Source of the DNA: Paenibacillus bovis
GTDB lineage: Bacteria; Bacillota; Bacilli; Paenibacillales; Paenibacillaceae
Assembly (NCBI RefSeq): GCF_001421015.2
Contig: NZ_CP013023.1
Span: 2,845,501 to 2,909,500, forward strand
Length of the DNA stretch: 64,000 bases
Direction of reading: 5' to 3'
Part shown: one piece after another, positions 45,188 through 54,098 of the stretch
How positions within the stretch are numbered: position 1 is the stretch's first letter
Layout of the letters: every line of letters begins with the position of its first letter
Made by a program: the position numbers and the translations under genes
The notes under the pieces: generated by a model
Databases searched by the model: none
What the model was told of the DNA's origin: nothing
What the model saw: only the letters and a program-made list of their open reading frames with translations

Positions 45188-45550
45188 ATGGCATTTATGA
45201 TCGCCCAGCGCGCCTTTATCAAATTATATCTGATTACGATGGTCGAAGAGCACCGCGGCTACGGATACGAAATGCTGGAGAACATGAAAGAACGTTTTAA
45301 ATCATTCGGCTATTCTCCACCACAGAGCGAGATTTATCGTGCACTACATGAACTGGTGCATGAAGGTGTTTTTTATCGGACCAAGCAGTTAAAAGGTAAC
45401 GATCCCAAGGTTGATTTTCAGGAGATTGTTATTTATCATTTTACAGACGATGGCCGTGAAAAAGCCAAGCTCTACAAAAAACAGGTTAAAACCGATCTCG
45501 ATCGTTGTATAGGGATGCTGACTAAGGCGGAAGCGGATAATTATAACTGA
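45188..45550 (+). CDS. rtp: Replication terminator protein (RTP) homologue
   Basis: 120 residues from ATG 45188, preceded by GAAAGGAGCAGAGTGAT. The whole protein aligns with B. subtilis RTP (122 residues): QRAFIKLYLITMVEEHRGYG, then SEIYRALHELVHEGVFYRTK for the recognition helix and wing, and AKLYKKQVKTDLDRCIGML for the long C-terminal dimer helix. RTP dimers bind Ter sites and block replication forks from one side. The protein could instead be a transcription factor of the same winged-helix group. Dyads at its promoter suggest autoregulation. It is 12 kb from the Rep_3 origin region. Confidence 0.85.
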   Translation: MAFMIAQRAFIKLYLITMVEEHRGYGYEMLENMKERFKSFGYSPPQSEIYRALHELVHEGVFYRTKQLKGNDPKVDFQEIVIYHFTDDGREKAKLYKKQVKTDLDRCIGMLTKAEADNYN

Positions 45551-45834
45551 CAAGCTGCATAATGATCGTATTCTGCAGCTGATAGGCTGCTCATCAATCC
45601 TGTAGATATTGCATCGACGATTCACAGAAACGAGGCGGTAACTGCGGGATCTGAGGGCACCAAATAAATAAATATAGGCTTGTGGAGAGTCAAGTGATGC
45701 AGACAGGTGTACTGCTCTATATTATAGAAGAAATCTAATCTTCAGCAGGAATCGGAGATCGGGTTCCGTTCAGGATGGACGTATATCCGGCAAGCAGGCA
45801 GACCGAATCTGAAGCGAAGGGAAGGAATACAGCC

Positions 45835-46842
45835 ATGACTGAACGTAAATTAAAGTGGGGAATCATCAGCACTGCGGAAATTGCTGTAAGCGCTATTATA
45901 CCTGCCCTCAAAGAATCACTTCGTAATGAAGTACTGGCGATCTCCAGTCGTGACGCAGAAGTAGCCAAACATGTAGCGGCACACTGCGAGATTCCCAGAT
46001 CATACGGCAGCTACGAGGCACTGCTGACAGATCCTGATATTGATGCGGTATATATTCCGCTACCGAATCATCTGCATAAAGAATGGACAATCAGAGCAGC
46101 AGAAGCAGGCAAGCATGTATTATGCGAAAAGCCTGCTGCGCTTGATGCAGCAGATGCTGCCGAGATGGTTGACCGCTGTCGCAAGGCAGGTGTTACTTTT
46201 GCCGAGGGATTTATGTACCGTTATCATCCCAAGCATGACCGGGTAAGAGAAATTATTCAATCAGGAGAAATTGGTGTACTGCGCAGTATGCATGGACGCT
46301 TTACTTCAAGTAATGCAGATGATCTGGATAATGTGCGGTACCGGAGGGCTATGGGTGGAGGCTCGTTATATGATCTGGGAGTCTATCCTGTATCTGCAGC
46401 CCGAATGTACTTTGGAGCCGAGCCTACCGCGGTGACCGTACATGCCATGTTCTCGGCCAAGCATGATCATGTGGATATGATGGCTTCGGGATTAATGGAA
46501 TTCCCGGATGCCCGGTCTGCTACCTTTGAATGCGGCATGTGGGCATATTCGAGCTGTGCGCTGGAGATTATCGGCACTAAGGGAAGAATCAAGCTGCCGT
46601 ATGCGTTTCGCCGTGATGATATTCATGGAGAGCCGCAGATTACTATTTATACTGATGAAGGTAAACGTGAAGAGTATATTGAGCCAGCCAATCATTTTGC
46701 ACTTCAGATGGATGCTTTTGCTGCATCGGTATTAGACGGCACTCCATTACCCTACAGTCCCGAAGATGCAGTACGCAATACGAGAGTGATTGCTGCCTGT
46801 CTGGAATCGGCCCGTAAAGGTGAAAAAGTTCGTATTGTCTAA
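45835..46842 (+). CDS. Gfo/Idh/MocA family oxidoreductase
   Basis: 335 residues from ATG 45835, preceded by AGGGAAGGAATACAGCC; an earlier in-frame ATG at 45775 has no ribosome site. The N-terminal Rossmann domain reads WGIISTAEIAVSAIIPAL, followed by YIPLPNHLHKEWTIRAAEAG and the EKP motif HVLCEKPAAL. The C-terminal domain includes MGGGSLYDLGVYPVSAARMY with the catalytic aspartate/histidine region. It would oxidise or reduce a sugar or cyclitol with NAD(P). Substrate unknown; the following aldose epimerase gene makes a sugar substrate plausible. Confidence 0.92.
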   Translation: MTERKLKWGIISTAEIAVSAIIPALKESLRNEVLAISSRDAEVAKHVAAHCEIPRSYGSYEALLTDPDIDAVYIPLPNHLHKEWTIRAAEAGKHVLCEKPAALDAADAAEMVDRCRKAGVTFAEGFMYRYHPKHDRVREIIQSGEIGVLRSMHGRFTSSNADDLDNVRYRRAMGGGSLYDLGVYPVSAARMYFGAEPTAVTVHAMFSAKHDHVDMMASGLMEFPDARSATFECGMWAYSSCALEIIGTKGRIKLPYAFRRDDIHGEPQITIYTDEGKREEYIEPANHFALQMDAFAASVLDGTPLPYSPEDAVRNTRVIAACLESARKGEKVRIV

Positions 46843-47076
46843 GTTATTTTTTTGATAAAGTTGGCGATAGCGGGTAATCGATCAGGTATTGGTTCAGCTG
46901 CTGCTTTGCCTTTGGCGAATAAGTGAAAATATGCTACACTCATTAATGGTTGTTTATTTATTAATATATAAATAAAAATATTAACGTTATTGGTTATCCG
47001 CATAGACGGAGTATGCATTACATAACAAATCCTCTGCCTATGTCATTTTGATTTGACCACAAAGGAGACTTTTATT

Positions 47077-48078
47077 ATGTCCAATCATTCCAGTGCTTAT
47101 GAACAACCCTATCAGGGAGAACCCGCAGTTTGGCTAAAATATGGCCCTTATGAAGCGGCTGTGCTGCCTGGAGTAGGAGCCAATCTGATCGCTTATCGCG
47201 ATACGGTCAAAGGATACAATTTCCTGCGCGAACCTCAAGAGGCTGAAATGGAAGAATTCCGCTCAAGTCCCGGCACACACGGTATTCCGGTACTGTTCCC
47301 GCCAAACCGTTATGAAGATGGTACATTTACATGGAACGGACGAAGATACAGCTTCCCTATTAATGAAGAAGCAACCAATAATCATCTGCATGGTTTCCTG
47401 CATACGATTGTATGGGATGTGGTGTCTTATGATGCCAATGAATATTACAGCACAGTCTGCCTGAGCGTAAGTATTGATGATTCCCATCCAGTCTATCAAT
47501 ACTGGCCGCACCAGTTTACAGTGAAGCTGCAGTACACGCTGTCGGAAGACGGACTGCAGCAGCAGGTCATGGTACGTAATGAAGGCAATGATCCGATGCC
47601 GATGATGCTGGCGTTCCATACAGCTATCAATGCACCGTTTGCACCGGAAAGTATTGCCGATGACGTTACATTCCGTGCAACATACGGACAGCGCCGCCAG
47701 ATGACCGAGCGTATGCTGCCTACAGGTGAATTCCAGCCTTTATCTTCCTGGGAAGAACAGCTCAAAGCAGACGGAGCCAATCCGTATGGCGAAGTGATGG
47801 ACAATCACTATACAGCTGCTCCGCAAAATGGACGCAATTATGCCGAGATTATCGATAACCGTCTTGGAGAGAAGCTCGTTTATGATGTGGGTACCGGCTA
47901 TAAACACTGGATGATCTGGAACAGCGAAGCTTCCGGTGCGTTCCTCTGTCCTGAACCACAGACCAACCTGGTTAATGCGCCGAATGTAGATCTGCCAGAC
48001 GAAGAAAAAGGATTTTTCAGCCTCAAACAGGGAGAAATCTGGGAAGAGACATCCAGACTGTATCTGATTCAGAAATAA
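47077..48078 (+). CDS. Aldose 1-epimerase family protein
   Basis: 333 residues from ATG 47077, preceded by CAAAGGAGACTTTTATT. It is a GalM-fold beta-sandwich protein: GTHGIPVLFPPNRYEDGTFT, the active-site histidine region NNHLHGFLHTIVWDV, and MMLAFHTAINAPF with the second histidine. It would interconvert alpha and beta anomers of a free sugar. Separated from the oxidoreductase gene by 234 bases, so probably a separate unit. Confidence 0.9.
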   Translation: MSNHSSAYEQPYQGEPAVWLKYGPYEAAVLPGVGANLIAYRDTVKGYNFLREPQEAEMEEFRSSPGTHGIPVLFPPNRYEDGTFTWNGRRYSFPINEEATNNHLHGFLHTIVWDVVSYDANEYYSTVCLSVSIDDSHPVYQYWPHQFTVKLQYTLSEDGLQQQVMVRNEGNDPMPMMLAFHTAINAPFAPESIADDVTFRATYGQRRQMTERMLPTGEFQPLSSWEEQLKADGANPYGEVMDNHYTAAPQNGRNYAEIIDNRLGEKLVYDVGTGYKHWMIWNSEASGAFLCPEPQTNLVNAPNVDLPDEEKGFFSLKQGEIWEETSRLYLIQK

Positions 48079-48267
48079 ACGAATAGTTATTTTTGTATAT
48101 AATAATTAAGGCAGGTATCCAGCAATAAATTAGCAGTATAACAGGCACGGTGCGTACTACGGGTTAATAATCTGTAGAGGCATCGTGTCTGTTTGTTTTG
48201 TCCAAGGCAGGATCATTTATAGAAGGAAGCTCAACCAGCCAGATCGTAATTATTTTGGATAAACATA

Positions 48268-48326
48268 TTGACAATGCTGACATACGAGGAGTAAAGTAAA
48301 TCAGGTGGTATTCGTAACGGTTACGA
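48268..48326 (+). promoter_or_regulatory. Zinc operon promoter with Zur box
   Basis: TTGACA (48268-48273) and TAAAGT (48292-48297) have an 18-base spacer. Downstream, TCGTAACGGTTACGA (48312-48326) is a perfect 7-1-7 palindrome matching the Bacillus Zur consensus TCGTAATNATTACGA. A weaker copy with an intact left half (TCGTAATTATTTTGG) lies at 48244-48258, just before the -35. Confidence 0.88.
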
Positions 48327-48349
48327 TAAGAACGAAAGGAGGGCTAATC

Positions 48350-49054
48350 TTGTTATTGGCTTCCATGCAGGATATAGTGTTTGGTTATGACCGGGAACCG
48401 GTAGTGAACCGGTTGTCGATGGAAATATACAGCAATGAATTTATGGCGCTTAGCGGACCCAATGGTGCTGCAAAGACGACATCGCTGAAGCTGCTGCTCG
48501 GTATATTGAAGCCCTGGAGTGGACGGGTACAGATTAATCGTAATGAAAAAGGAAAGCGTCCGGTGATCGGCTATGTGCCCCAGCAGGTAGCATCCTTTAA
48601 TAGCGGGTTTCCCAGTACGGTCTTTGAACTGGTACGTTCCGGCTGTTATATGAGACTGGGCTTGTTCAAGCGTTTTGGCGACAAGCAGGAAGCTCTGGTG
48701 CGTTCCTCACTGGAAGCGGTAGGCATGTGGGAACTTCGCGACCGCAAGATTGGTGAACTGTCCGGTGGACAGAAGCAGCGCGTATGTATTGCACGTGCGC
48801 TGGCACAGGAGCCCGATGTACTGATTCTGGATGAACCGACAACCGGGATGGATCTGGAAAGCCGCAAAGGATTTTACGAATTGATGCGTCACCATGTGAA
48901 GCAGCATGGACGTACGGTAGTAATGGTAACCCATGGACTGGAAGAAGCGGAACCGTATCTCGACCGCATGATCCGTCTGGAACGAGAGGAGGGTGGAGGA
49001 TGGGCATGTTTGACTACGAGTTCATGCAGCGCGCGTTTTGGGCCGGAGGAATGA
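48350..49054 (+). CDS. znuC: Zinc ABC transporter ATP-binding protein
   Basis: 234 residues from a TTG start at 48350, six bases after GAAAGGAGGGC; this start aligns residue by residue with B. subtilis ZnuC. Domains: Walker A SGPNGAAKTT, Q-loop YVPQQV, signature LSGGQKQR, Walker B VLILDEPTTGMD and H-loop VTHGLEE. The Walker A has Ala where most ABC proteins have Gly, but GASK/GAAK forms occur in this zinc-transporter family. It powers zinc uptake. Its end overlaps the permease start by 55 bases. Controlled by Zur through the box at 48312. Confidence 0.93.
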   Translation: MLLASMQDIVFGYDREPVVNRLSMEIYSNEFMALSGPNGAAKTTSLKLLLGILKPWSGRVQINRNEKGKRPVIGYVPQQVASFNSGFPSTVFELVRSGCYMRLGLFKRFGDKQEALVRSSLEAVGMWELRDRKIGELSGGQKQRVCIARALAQEPDVLILDEPTTGMDLESRKGFYELMRHHVKQHGRTVVMVTHGLEEAEPYLDRMIRLEREEGGGWACLTTSSCSARFGPEE

Positions 49055-49920
49055 TTGCTGTCATCGCTCCGCTGCTCGGTATTTATCTGGTTCTGCGCAG
49101 GCAGATTCTGATGGCGGATACGCTATCTCATGTATCGCTGGCCGGTGTAGCGATCGGAGCTATTATGGGCATCAATCCTTCGGTTGGAGGATTTGTAATT
49201 GCGGTTGCCGGGGCGCTGGTTATAGAGCGGCTGCGGCAGAATTTCCGCGGTTATGGTGAAGTATCCATTGCTGTTATTATGACCGGTGGTCTGGCATTGG
49301 CACTGGTGCTGATGAGTATGGATTCCGGACTGAATCGCAGCTTCAGCTCCTATCTGTTTGGCTCGATTGTAGCGGTGAGCACGACCCAGCTATGGATTAT
49401 CGGTACGGTATTCCTGCTGGTGCTGATTTACTGGGCAGCGATGAGACGGCCGCTCTACAATATTACTTTTGATGAAGAAACCGCGCAGATTGGCGGGACT
49501 CATGTACGCTGGTTATCCCAGACGTTCTCGGTGCTGACCGGGATGACGGTAGCAGCAGCGATGCCGATCGTCGGTGTACTGCTCGTATCAGCGCTGATGG
49601 CTCTGCCTGCTGCACTGGCGCTTCGCTTTGCCAGAGGATTCACTTCGGCGCTGATCATGGCTGTCAGTATCGGTCTGATCGGCATGTTCGGCGGACTGAC
49701 GACTTCTTATTATGTCAATACGCCGCCGGGAGCGACAGTAGCATTGCTGCTGCTGGCTTTCCTGCTGATCGGTATGGGGATTCAGCGCATGGTCTATCGT
49801 ATTCGCCGGGACAAAGATCCCGGTTATGTCGTTGATATGGACAGCCGCCGTTTCTGGCAGCGCCAGAGTCGCAGTTCACAGAAAAGCAATGTCAAAACCG
49901 AAGTACTGAACAAAAACTAA
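49000..49920 (+). CDS. znuB: Zinc ABC transporter permease
   Basis: 306 residues of the ABC-3 family, with eight to nine membrane helices. Conserved segments include YLVLRRQILMADTLSHVSLA near the N terminus and LLVSALMALPAALALRFARG in the ATPase-contact region. A ribosome site AGGAGGG lies inside the end of znuC, and a second ATG at 49006 is possible. The C-terminal 40 residues are polar and cytoplasmic. Confidence 0.93.
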   Translation: MGMFDYEFMQRAFWAGGMIAVIAPLLGIYLVLRRQILMADTLSHVSLAGVAIGAIMGINPSVGGFVIAVAGALVIERLRQNFRGYGEVSIAVIMTGGLALALVLMSMDSGLNRSFSSYLFGSIVAVSTTQLWIIGTVFLLVLIYWAAMRRPLYNITFDEETAQIGGTHVRWLSQTFSVLTGMTVAAAMPIVGVLLVSALMALPAALALRFARGFTSALIMAVSIGLIGMFGGLTTSYYVNTPPGATVALLLLAFLLIGMGIQRMVYRIRRDKDPGYVVDMDSRRFWQRQSRSSQKSNVKTEVLNKN

Positions 49921-50059
49921 TATAACCACTTAATAAGGGATATCCATTGTACTGAATATCATTAAGCATACAGTCATCAGCGAATATGATTACACTGCCA
50001 AGCGCGGATAAAGAACATATTTCTGTACAGTAGATGGAGTGGGGAGGAGAAGTATTGAA

Positions 50060-51079
50060 ATGAAATGGAACAAACGTAATTGGTTGTCACTGCCTGCAGT
50101 AGTTGTACTGAGTATGAGCACGATGTTGGCAGGCTGCGGAAATAGCACACCAGCTGCAACAGGTACAACTGCCGGCGAGGGCAGCACAGACAAACTGCAT
50201 ATTGTAACCAGTTTCTATCCAATGCAGGAATTCACCTCCAAGGTTGCCGGCGATCTGGCCGACGTACAGGTACTGATTCCGCCGGGAACCGAACCGCATG
50301 ACTGGGAGCCTACTCCACAGGATATTGCCAAAATCACCGAAGCCGATATGCTCGTTTACAATGGTGCAGGTCTCGAATCCTGGATGAACCAGGTACAGGA
50401 TGCTATAGGTACCGATGGACCCAAAATGGTAGAAGCCAGCAAAGGTGTACAGGTTATGGATGGCTACCATGAAGAGGAAGAACATGAGGGTGAAGAAGCT
50501 CATGCCGGTGAAGAGGATCATGCTGCAGAAGAAGGCCATGATCACGATCATGGCGGCATGGACCCGCATGTATGGTTATCCCCGAAGCAGGCACAGACTG
50601 AAGTGCGCAATATTGAGGCTTCACTGAGTGAACTGGCACCTGATCATGCCGCAGATTTCAAAAAAAATGCAGATGCTTATCTGGCAGAACTGCAAAAGCT
50701 GGACACCGATTACAAAACGGATTTGTCCAATACCAAACGCAAAGACTTTATTACCCAGCATACGGCATTTGGCTATCTGGCACGTGATTACGGTCTGACT
50801 CAAGTAGGTATTAGCGGACTGTCTCCCGAGGAAGAACCGACAGCTGCCAAAATGGCAGAAGTTATTGATTTTGCCAAAAAAAATAATGTAAAAACAATCT
50901 TTTTCGAAACGCTGGTGTCTTCCAAAGTGGCTGATACGATTGCCAATGAAGTAGGTGCACAGACAGCAGTACTGAATCCGCTGGAAGGATTGACCAGCGA
51001 GCAGGCAACGGCTGGAGAGAACTATATCTCCGTAATGCGCGAAAACCTGGCTGCTCTTACCAAAGCACTCAACGAGTAA
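50060..51079 (+). CDS. znuA: Zinc ABC transporter substrate-binding lipoprotein
   Basis: 339 residues from ATG 50060, preceded by GGGGAGGAGAAG. The lipobox is MLAGC, anchoring the protein to the membrane. It belongs to the cluster 9 metal-binding family: VTSFYPMQEFTSKVAGDLAD, the metal histidine in PPGTEPHDWEPTP, and HTAFGYLARDYGL. A His/Glu/Asp-rich loop at about residues 135-165, including GHDHDHGGMDPHVWL, is typical of zinc rather than manganese proteins. It closes the Zur-controlled operon about 140 bases after znuB. Confidence 0.93.
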   Translation: MKWNKRNWLSLPAVVVLSMSTMLAGCGNSTPAATGTTAGEGSTDKLHIVTSFYPMQEFTSKVAGDLADVQVLIPPGTEPHDWEPTPQDIAKITEADMLVYNGAGLESWMNQVQDAIGTDGPKMVEASKGVQVMDGYHEEEEHEGEEAHAGEEDHAAEEGHDHDHGGMDPHVWLSPKQAQTEVRNIEASLSELAPDHAADFKKNADAYLAELQKLDTDYKTDLSNTKRKDFITQHTAFGYLARDYGLTQVGISGLSPEEEPTAAKMAEVIDFAKKNNVKTIFFETLVSSKVADTIANEVGAQTAVLNPLEGLTSEQATAGENYISVMRENLAALTKALNE

Positions 51080-51093
51080 TCTAACGTATATTG

Positions 51094-51128
51094 AAGCACC
51101 CTTGCCTTTTCAGGTACAGGGTGCTTTT
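51094..51128 (+). terminator. Terminator of the zinc operon
   Basis: AAGCACCCT and AGGGTGCTT form a perfect 9-base stem with a 15-base loop, followed by TTTGT. Confidence 0.88.
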
Positions 51129-51216
51129 TGTCTTGTCATGTAAATAGACGGATTGCGAATAAAGAATATAGTATCCATTTTATTACATCGTATACATACT
51201 TTTGTCATGACAACGA

Positions 51217-51283
51217 TTGACTTTGTAAATAAGTTCATATAAAATAGTAAGTAAGAACTGACGGGTTTTGTGAGTACCGTCAG
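51217..51283 (+). promoter_or_regulatory. Promoter and dyad of the TetR-MFS operon
   Basis: TTGACT (51217-51222) and TAAAAT (51240-51245) have a 17-base spacer. CTGACGG (51258-51264) and CCGTCAG (51277-51283) form a perfect dyad just after the predicted start, a likely autoregulatory operator of the TetR protein. Confidence 0.62.
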
Positions 51284-51322
51284 GTTTTACGGGGTATATT
51301 AGAAAATAGGAGATGCTCTATT

Positions 51323-52231
51323 ATGATAGAGGACCGGAAGAAAACGATCCTACATGCAGGAAGCCAGTTATTCGCAGAAAAGGGCTATTTTGCAACGACT
51401 GTTCAGGATATTGCCGAGCAGTGTAACATGTCCAAGGCTTCCATCTATAAATTATTTCAGTCCAAAGAGGACATACTGCTGCAGATCATAAGCACGCTGC
51501 ATGAGGAGATCGTACAGGCGAGCAGTGCGCTTCATTTTGAAGATAACGTGCCGCCACGGGATCAGCTTGTGCAAAAGCTGATTGTTCAGTTGCATGAATT
51601 TATAGTCAGACATAACTTTTTTATTAACCTGAACCAGAATGTACCGATGGAGCTGGGCAGCCAGATTCGTACGGTTATGCTAAATTTCAAGCGTACGATG
51701 ATCAGCTGGCAGAAAGAAGCTCTGATACAGGCATTTGGAACCGAAATCGAGCCGATTGTATGGGATATGGCTGTCTGTATGCAGGGGATGCTGAGAGAAT
51801 TTGTTTTCCTGTCGCATGTGGATCGCAAAACCAAACTGGATCTGGAAGCGCTGGCCGCTTTTATCGTAGACAGTATAGAAACGATGATCCATCAGCGTAT
51901 GGGCAAAACGCCTGTAGTGGATGCAGAGCTGGCCGCCCATCTGAATCTGTATGATCCCGAAGTCGGACGCAAGTACTTTGGCGAAAGTGAGTGGCGCAAG
52001 TCTGTACGGGAGCTGACGCTGGCTGTACACCAACGATCACCGGAACCTATCCGTGCCGATTTGCTGGCTGCAGTAGAGCGGCTGGATATCGAGCGTCGTA
52101 AAAAGGTGCCACAGGCATTTATGATCGATGCACTGATCGCCTATCTCCGGCAGCGTGAGGAATTAACTGAAGAGGTCTCCTATCTTCAACATGTCTATTT
52201 TGCAAATTGGGAGGAAGAGAAACATGGGTAA
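51323..52231 (+). CDS. TetR family regulator of the adjacent efflux pump
   Basis: 302 residues, longer than the usual 190-220, preceded by AATAGGAGATGCTCTATT. The helix-turn-helix is KKTILHAGSQLFAEKGYFAT, then DIAEQCNMSKASIYKLFQSK. The extra length lies in the C-terminal half, which has a further helical segment (EQRSPEPIR-like region to LIAYLRQREELTEEVSYLQH). Its stop overlaps the MFS gene start by eight bases, so they are translated together. It most likely represses the pump genes until a toxic compound binds. Confidence 0.9.
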   Translation: MIEDRKKTILHAGSQLFAEKGYFATTVQDIAEQCNMSKASIYKLFQSKEDILLQIISTLHEEIVQASSALHFEDNVPPRDQLVQKLIVQLHEFIVRHNFFINLNQNVPMELGSQIRTVMLNFKRTMISWQKEALIQAFGTEIEPIVWDMAVCMQGMLREFVFLSHVDRKTKLDLEALAAFIVDSIETMIHQRMGKTPVVDAELAAHLNLYDPEVGRKYFGESEWRKSVRELTLAVHQRSPEPIRADLLAAVERLDIERRKKVPQAFMIDALIAYLRQREELTEEVSYLQHVYFANWEEEKHG

Positions 52232-53699
52232 TGCTGTAGCACAACAGCCACAACCAAAAGTGAATATCAAGCTCATTGTCGGCATTATGCTGGCCGGTGC
52301 GTTTGTGGCGATACTGAACCAGACATTGCTGGTGACTGCGCTGCCGCATATTATGAGTGATTTGAATATTGATGCCACGGCTGCACAATGGCTGACGACG
52401 ATTTTTATGCTGGTGAACGGGATCATGATTCCTGTTACGGCTTATTTGATTGATAAGTTTAATACAAGAGCTTTATTTATTACTTCGATCGGATTGTTTG
52501 CATTGGGTACGCTAATTGCCGCTATATCGCCGAATTTTGGCATATTGCTCGTTGGGCGGGTCGTACAGGCTGCCGGAGCAGGAATTATTATGCCGCTGAT
52601 GCAGACCGTATTTCTGGTTATTTTCCCCAAAGAAAGCCGCGGGGCAGCGATGGGGATGATCGGTCTGGTTATATCTTTTGCACCGGCGATCGGTCCGACA
52701 TTATCCGGCTGGATCGTCGATACCTTCTCCTGGCGCGATCTGTTTTATATTATTTTGCCGATTGCCCTGATCGATCTGGTCATCGCTATATTTGCTCTCA
52801 AAAATGTAGGGCAGCTGCGTGATCCCAAATTGGATATACCTTCTGTTATCCTGTCGACTCTGGGATTCGGCGGTTTGCTGTATGGATTCAGTACAGCTTC
52901 CAAAGGCTGGGCGGATCCGGTAGTCATTGTGACGATCGCTGTCGGCGTAGTCAGTCTGATTCTGTTTGTAACACGCCAGTTCAAGCTGAAGCAGCCGCTA
53001 TTGGAGTTCCGTGTGTTCCAGAATCGTCTGTTCACCATCTCGATGATTATTACGGTTATTGTATTTACAGCGATGATCGGTGCATCGACACTGCTGCCGT
53101 TGTATATTCAAAATGCACGTCATCTGACAGCTATGCAGTCCGGTCTGATCGTTCTGCCCGGTGCTATACTGATGGGGATTATGTCACCGATTACCGGACG
53201 TATTTTTGATAAATTCGGTGCAAAGCGGATCGGTATTATCGGTCTGCTGATGCTGACGATTGGCACGATTCCGTTTTCTTTCCTGACAGATCAGACGCCG
53301 GTTCCATTTATCGTAATCATGTTCGCATTGCGTATGTTCGGTCTGTCGATGGTCATGATGCCGGTAACGACAGCAGGTCTTAATCAGCTGCCGGTACATC
53401 TGCTATCTCATGCGTCGGCGATGAATAATACACTGCGTCAGGTAGGGGGATCGATCGGTACCGCTGTATTGATCACTATTTTCACCAATGCTTCGATCTC
53501 GGCGACGTCTTCCGGGCAGGGAGCCGATATGTCGCTGATACACGGTACCAATATGGCTTTTCTGGTCGCTTCGGCGCTGTCGGTACTAGCACTGATTATG
53601 ATGTTTTTCCTCAAAGAACCTCCACGTGTCGATGTACAGAAAAAAGAACAGTCTGCCGAGTCTTCAGGCAAACATGCCAAACCGGCTTCCCAGTCCTGA
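52224..53699 (+). CDS. MFS multidrug transporter, DHA2 (EmrB/QacA) family
   Basis: 491 residues from ATG 52224, preceded by TTGGGAGGAAGAGAAAC inside the TetR gene. About 14 membrane helices are visible. Typical motifs are NQTLLVTALPHIMSDL in helix 1, the loop VTAYLIDKFNTRALFITSIG and the helix-5 antiporter motif IGLVISFAPAIGPTLSGWIV. It would export drugs or metabolites using the proton gradient. The polar, lysine-rich C-terminal tail is about 25 residues long. Confidence 0.93.
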   Translation: MGNAVAQQPQPKVNIKLIVGIMLAGAFVAILNQTLLVTALPHIMSDLNIDATAAQWLTTIFMLVNGIMIPVTAYLIDKFNTRALFITSIGLFALGTLIAAISPNFGILLVGRVVQAAGAGIIMPLMQTVFLVIFPKESRGAAMGMIGLVISFAPAIGPTLSGWIVDTFSWRDLFYIILPIALIDLVIAIFALKNVGQLRDPKLDIPSVILSTLGFGGLLYGFSTASKGWADPVVIVTIAVGVVSLILFVTRQFKLKQPLLEFRVFQNRLFTISMIITVIVFTAMIGASTLLPLYIQNARHLTAMQSGLIVLPGAILMGIMSPITGRIFDKFGAKRIGIIGLLMLTIGTIPFSFLTDQTPVPFIVIMFALRMFGLSMVMMPVTTAGLNQLPVHLLSHASAMNNTLRQVGGSIGTAVLITIFTNASISATSSGQGADMSLIHGTNMAFLVASALSVLALIMMFFLKEPPRVDVQKKEQSAESSGKHAKPASQS

Positions 53700-53797
53700 T
53701 CAGCATCGCAGCGATCAAGGCTAAGGACATCAATAGCACAATGGCAAAAGTCACCAAGAAGCTAGTATCACTATAGTAACAGGAATAGAAAGTATTT

Positions 53798-53898
53798 CGG
53801 CATAGCTATACAGCGACAAGGTATAGCGATATGCCGGAATGAAATGACAGCAGGCTCTAAGGGTTAAAAGGAGATGGGTTCCTTTACTCTGGAGCCTG
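53798..53898 (+). other. Two strong hairpins in the intergenic region after the MFS gene
   Basis: The first pairs CGGCATAGCTATAC (53798-53811) with GTATAGC and TATGCCG (53821-53836, two-base bulge). The second has outer arms CAGGCTC/GAGCCTG (53851-53857, 53892-53898) and an inner AAAGGA/TCCTTT pair. Neither is followed by a T tract on the plus strand. They could end the MFS transcript or form part of a leader for the gene at 54099. No gene was found in 53700-54098. Confidence 0.5.
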
Positions 53899-54098
53899 TT
53901 GCTGCATAAAAATGAGTAGAATTCCGGATAAAATATACTCTGGAAAGTACAAATTTCAAAAAAATAAAGATCATTTCTTAAATAACTTGTGAAAAATATA
54001 ATTGTTTACTATAATATATATTGTTACTTTTAATAATAGCTTTTGAGCAGTAGAAAAGCTTCATTTACTAAACACATATTAGATAGGAGAGAGAAACC

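Noticed and set aside
48350..49054. Walker A of the zinc ATPase reads GPNGAAKTT, lacking the last glycine.
   Set aside because: Zinc-transporter ATPases of this family, including B. subtilis ZnuC, also depart from Gly at this position, so it is a family trait and not a loss of function.
53798..53898. Paired hairpins before the flavin oxidoreductase gene as a riboswitch.
   Set aside because: No known riboswitch core was recognised and the gap between hairpins and start codon is about 200 bases. Left as unexplained structure.
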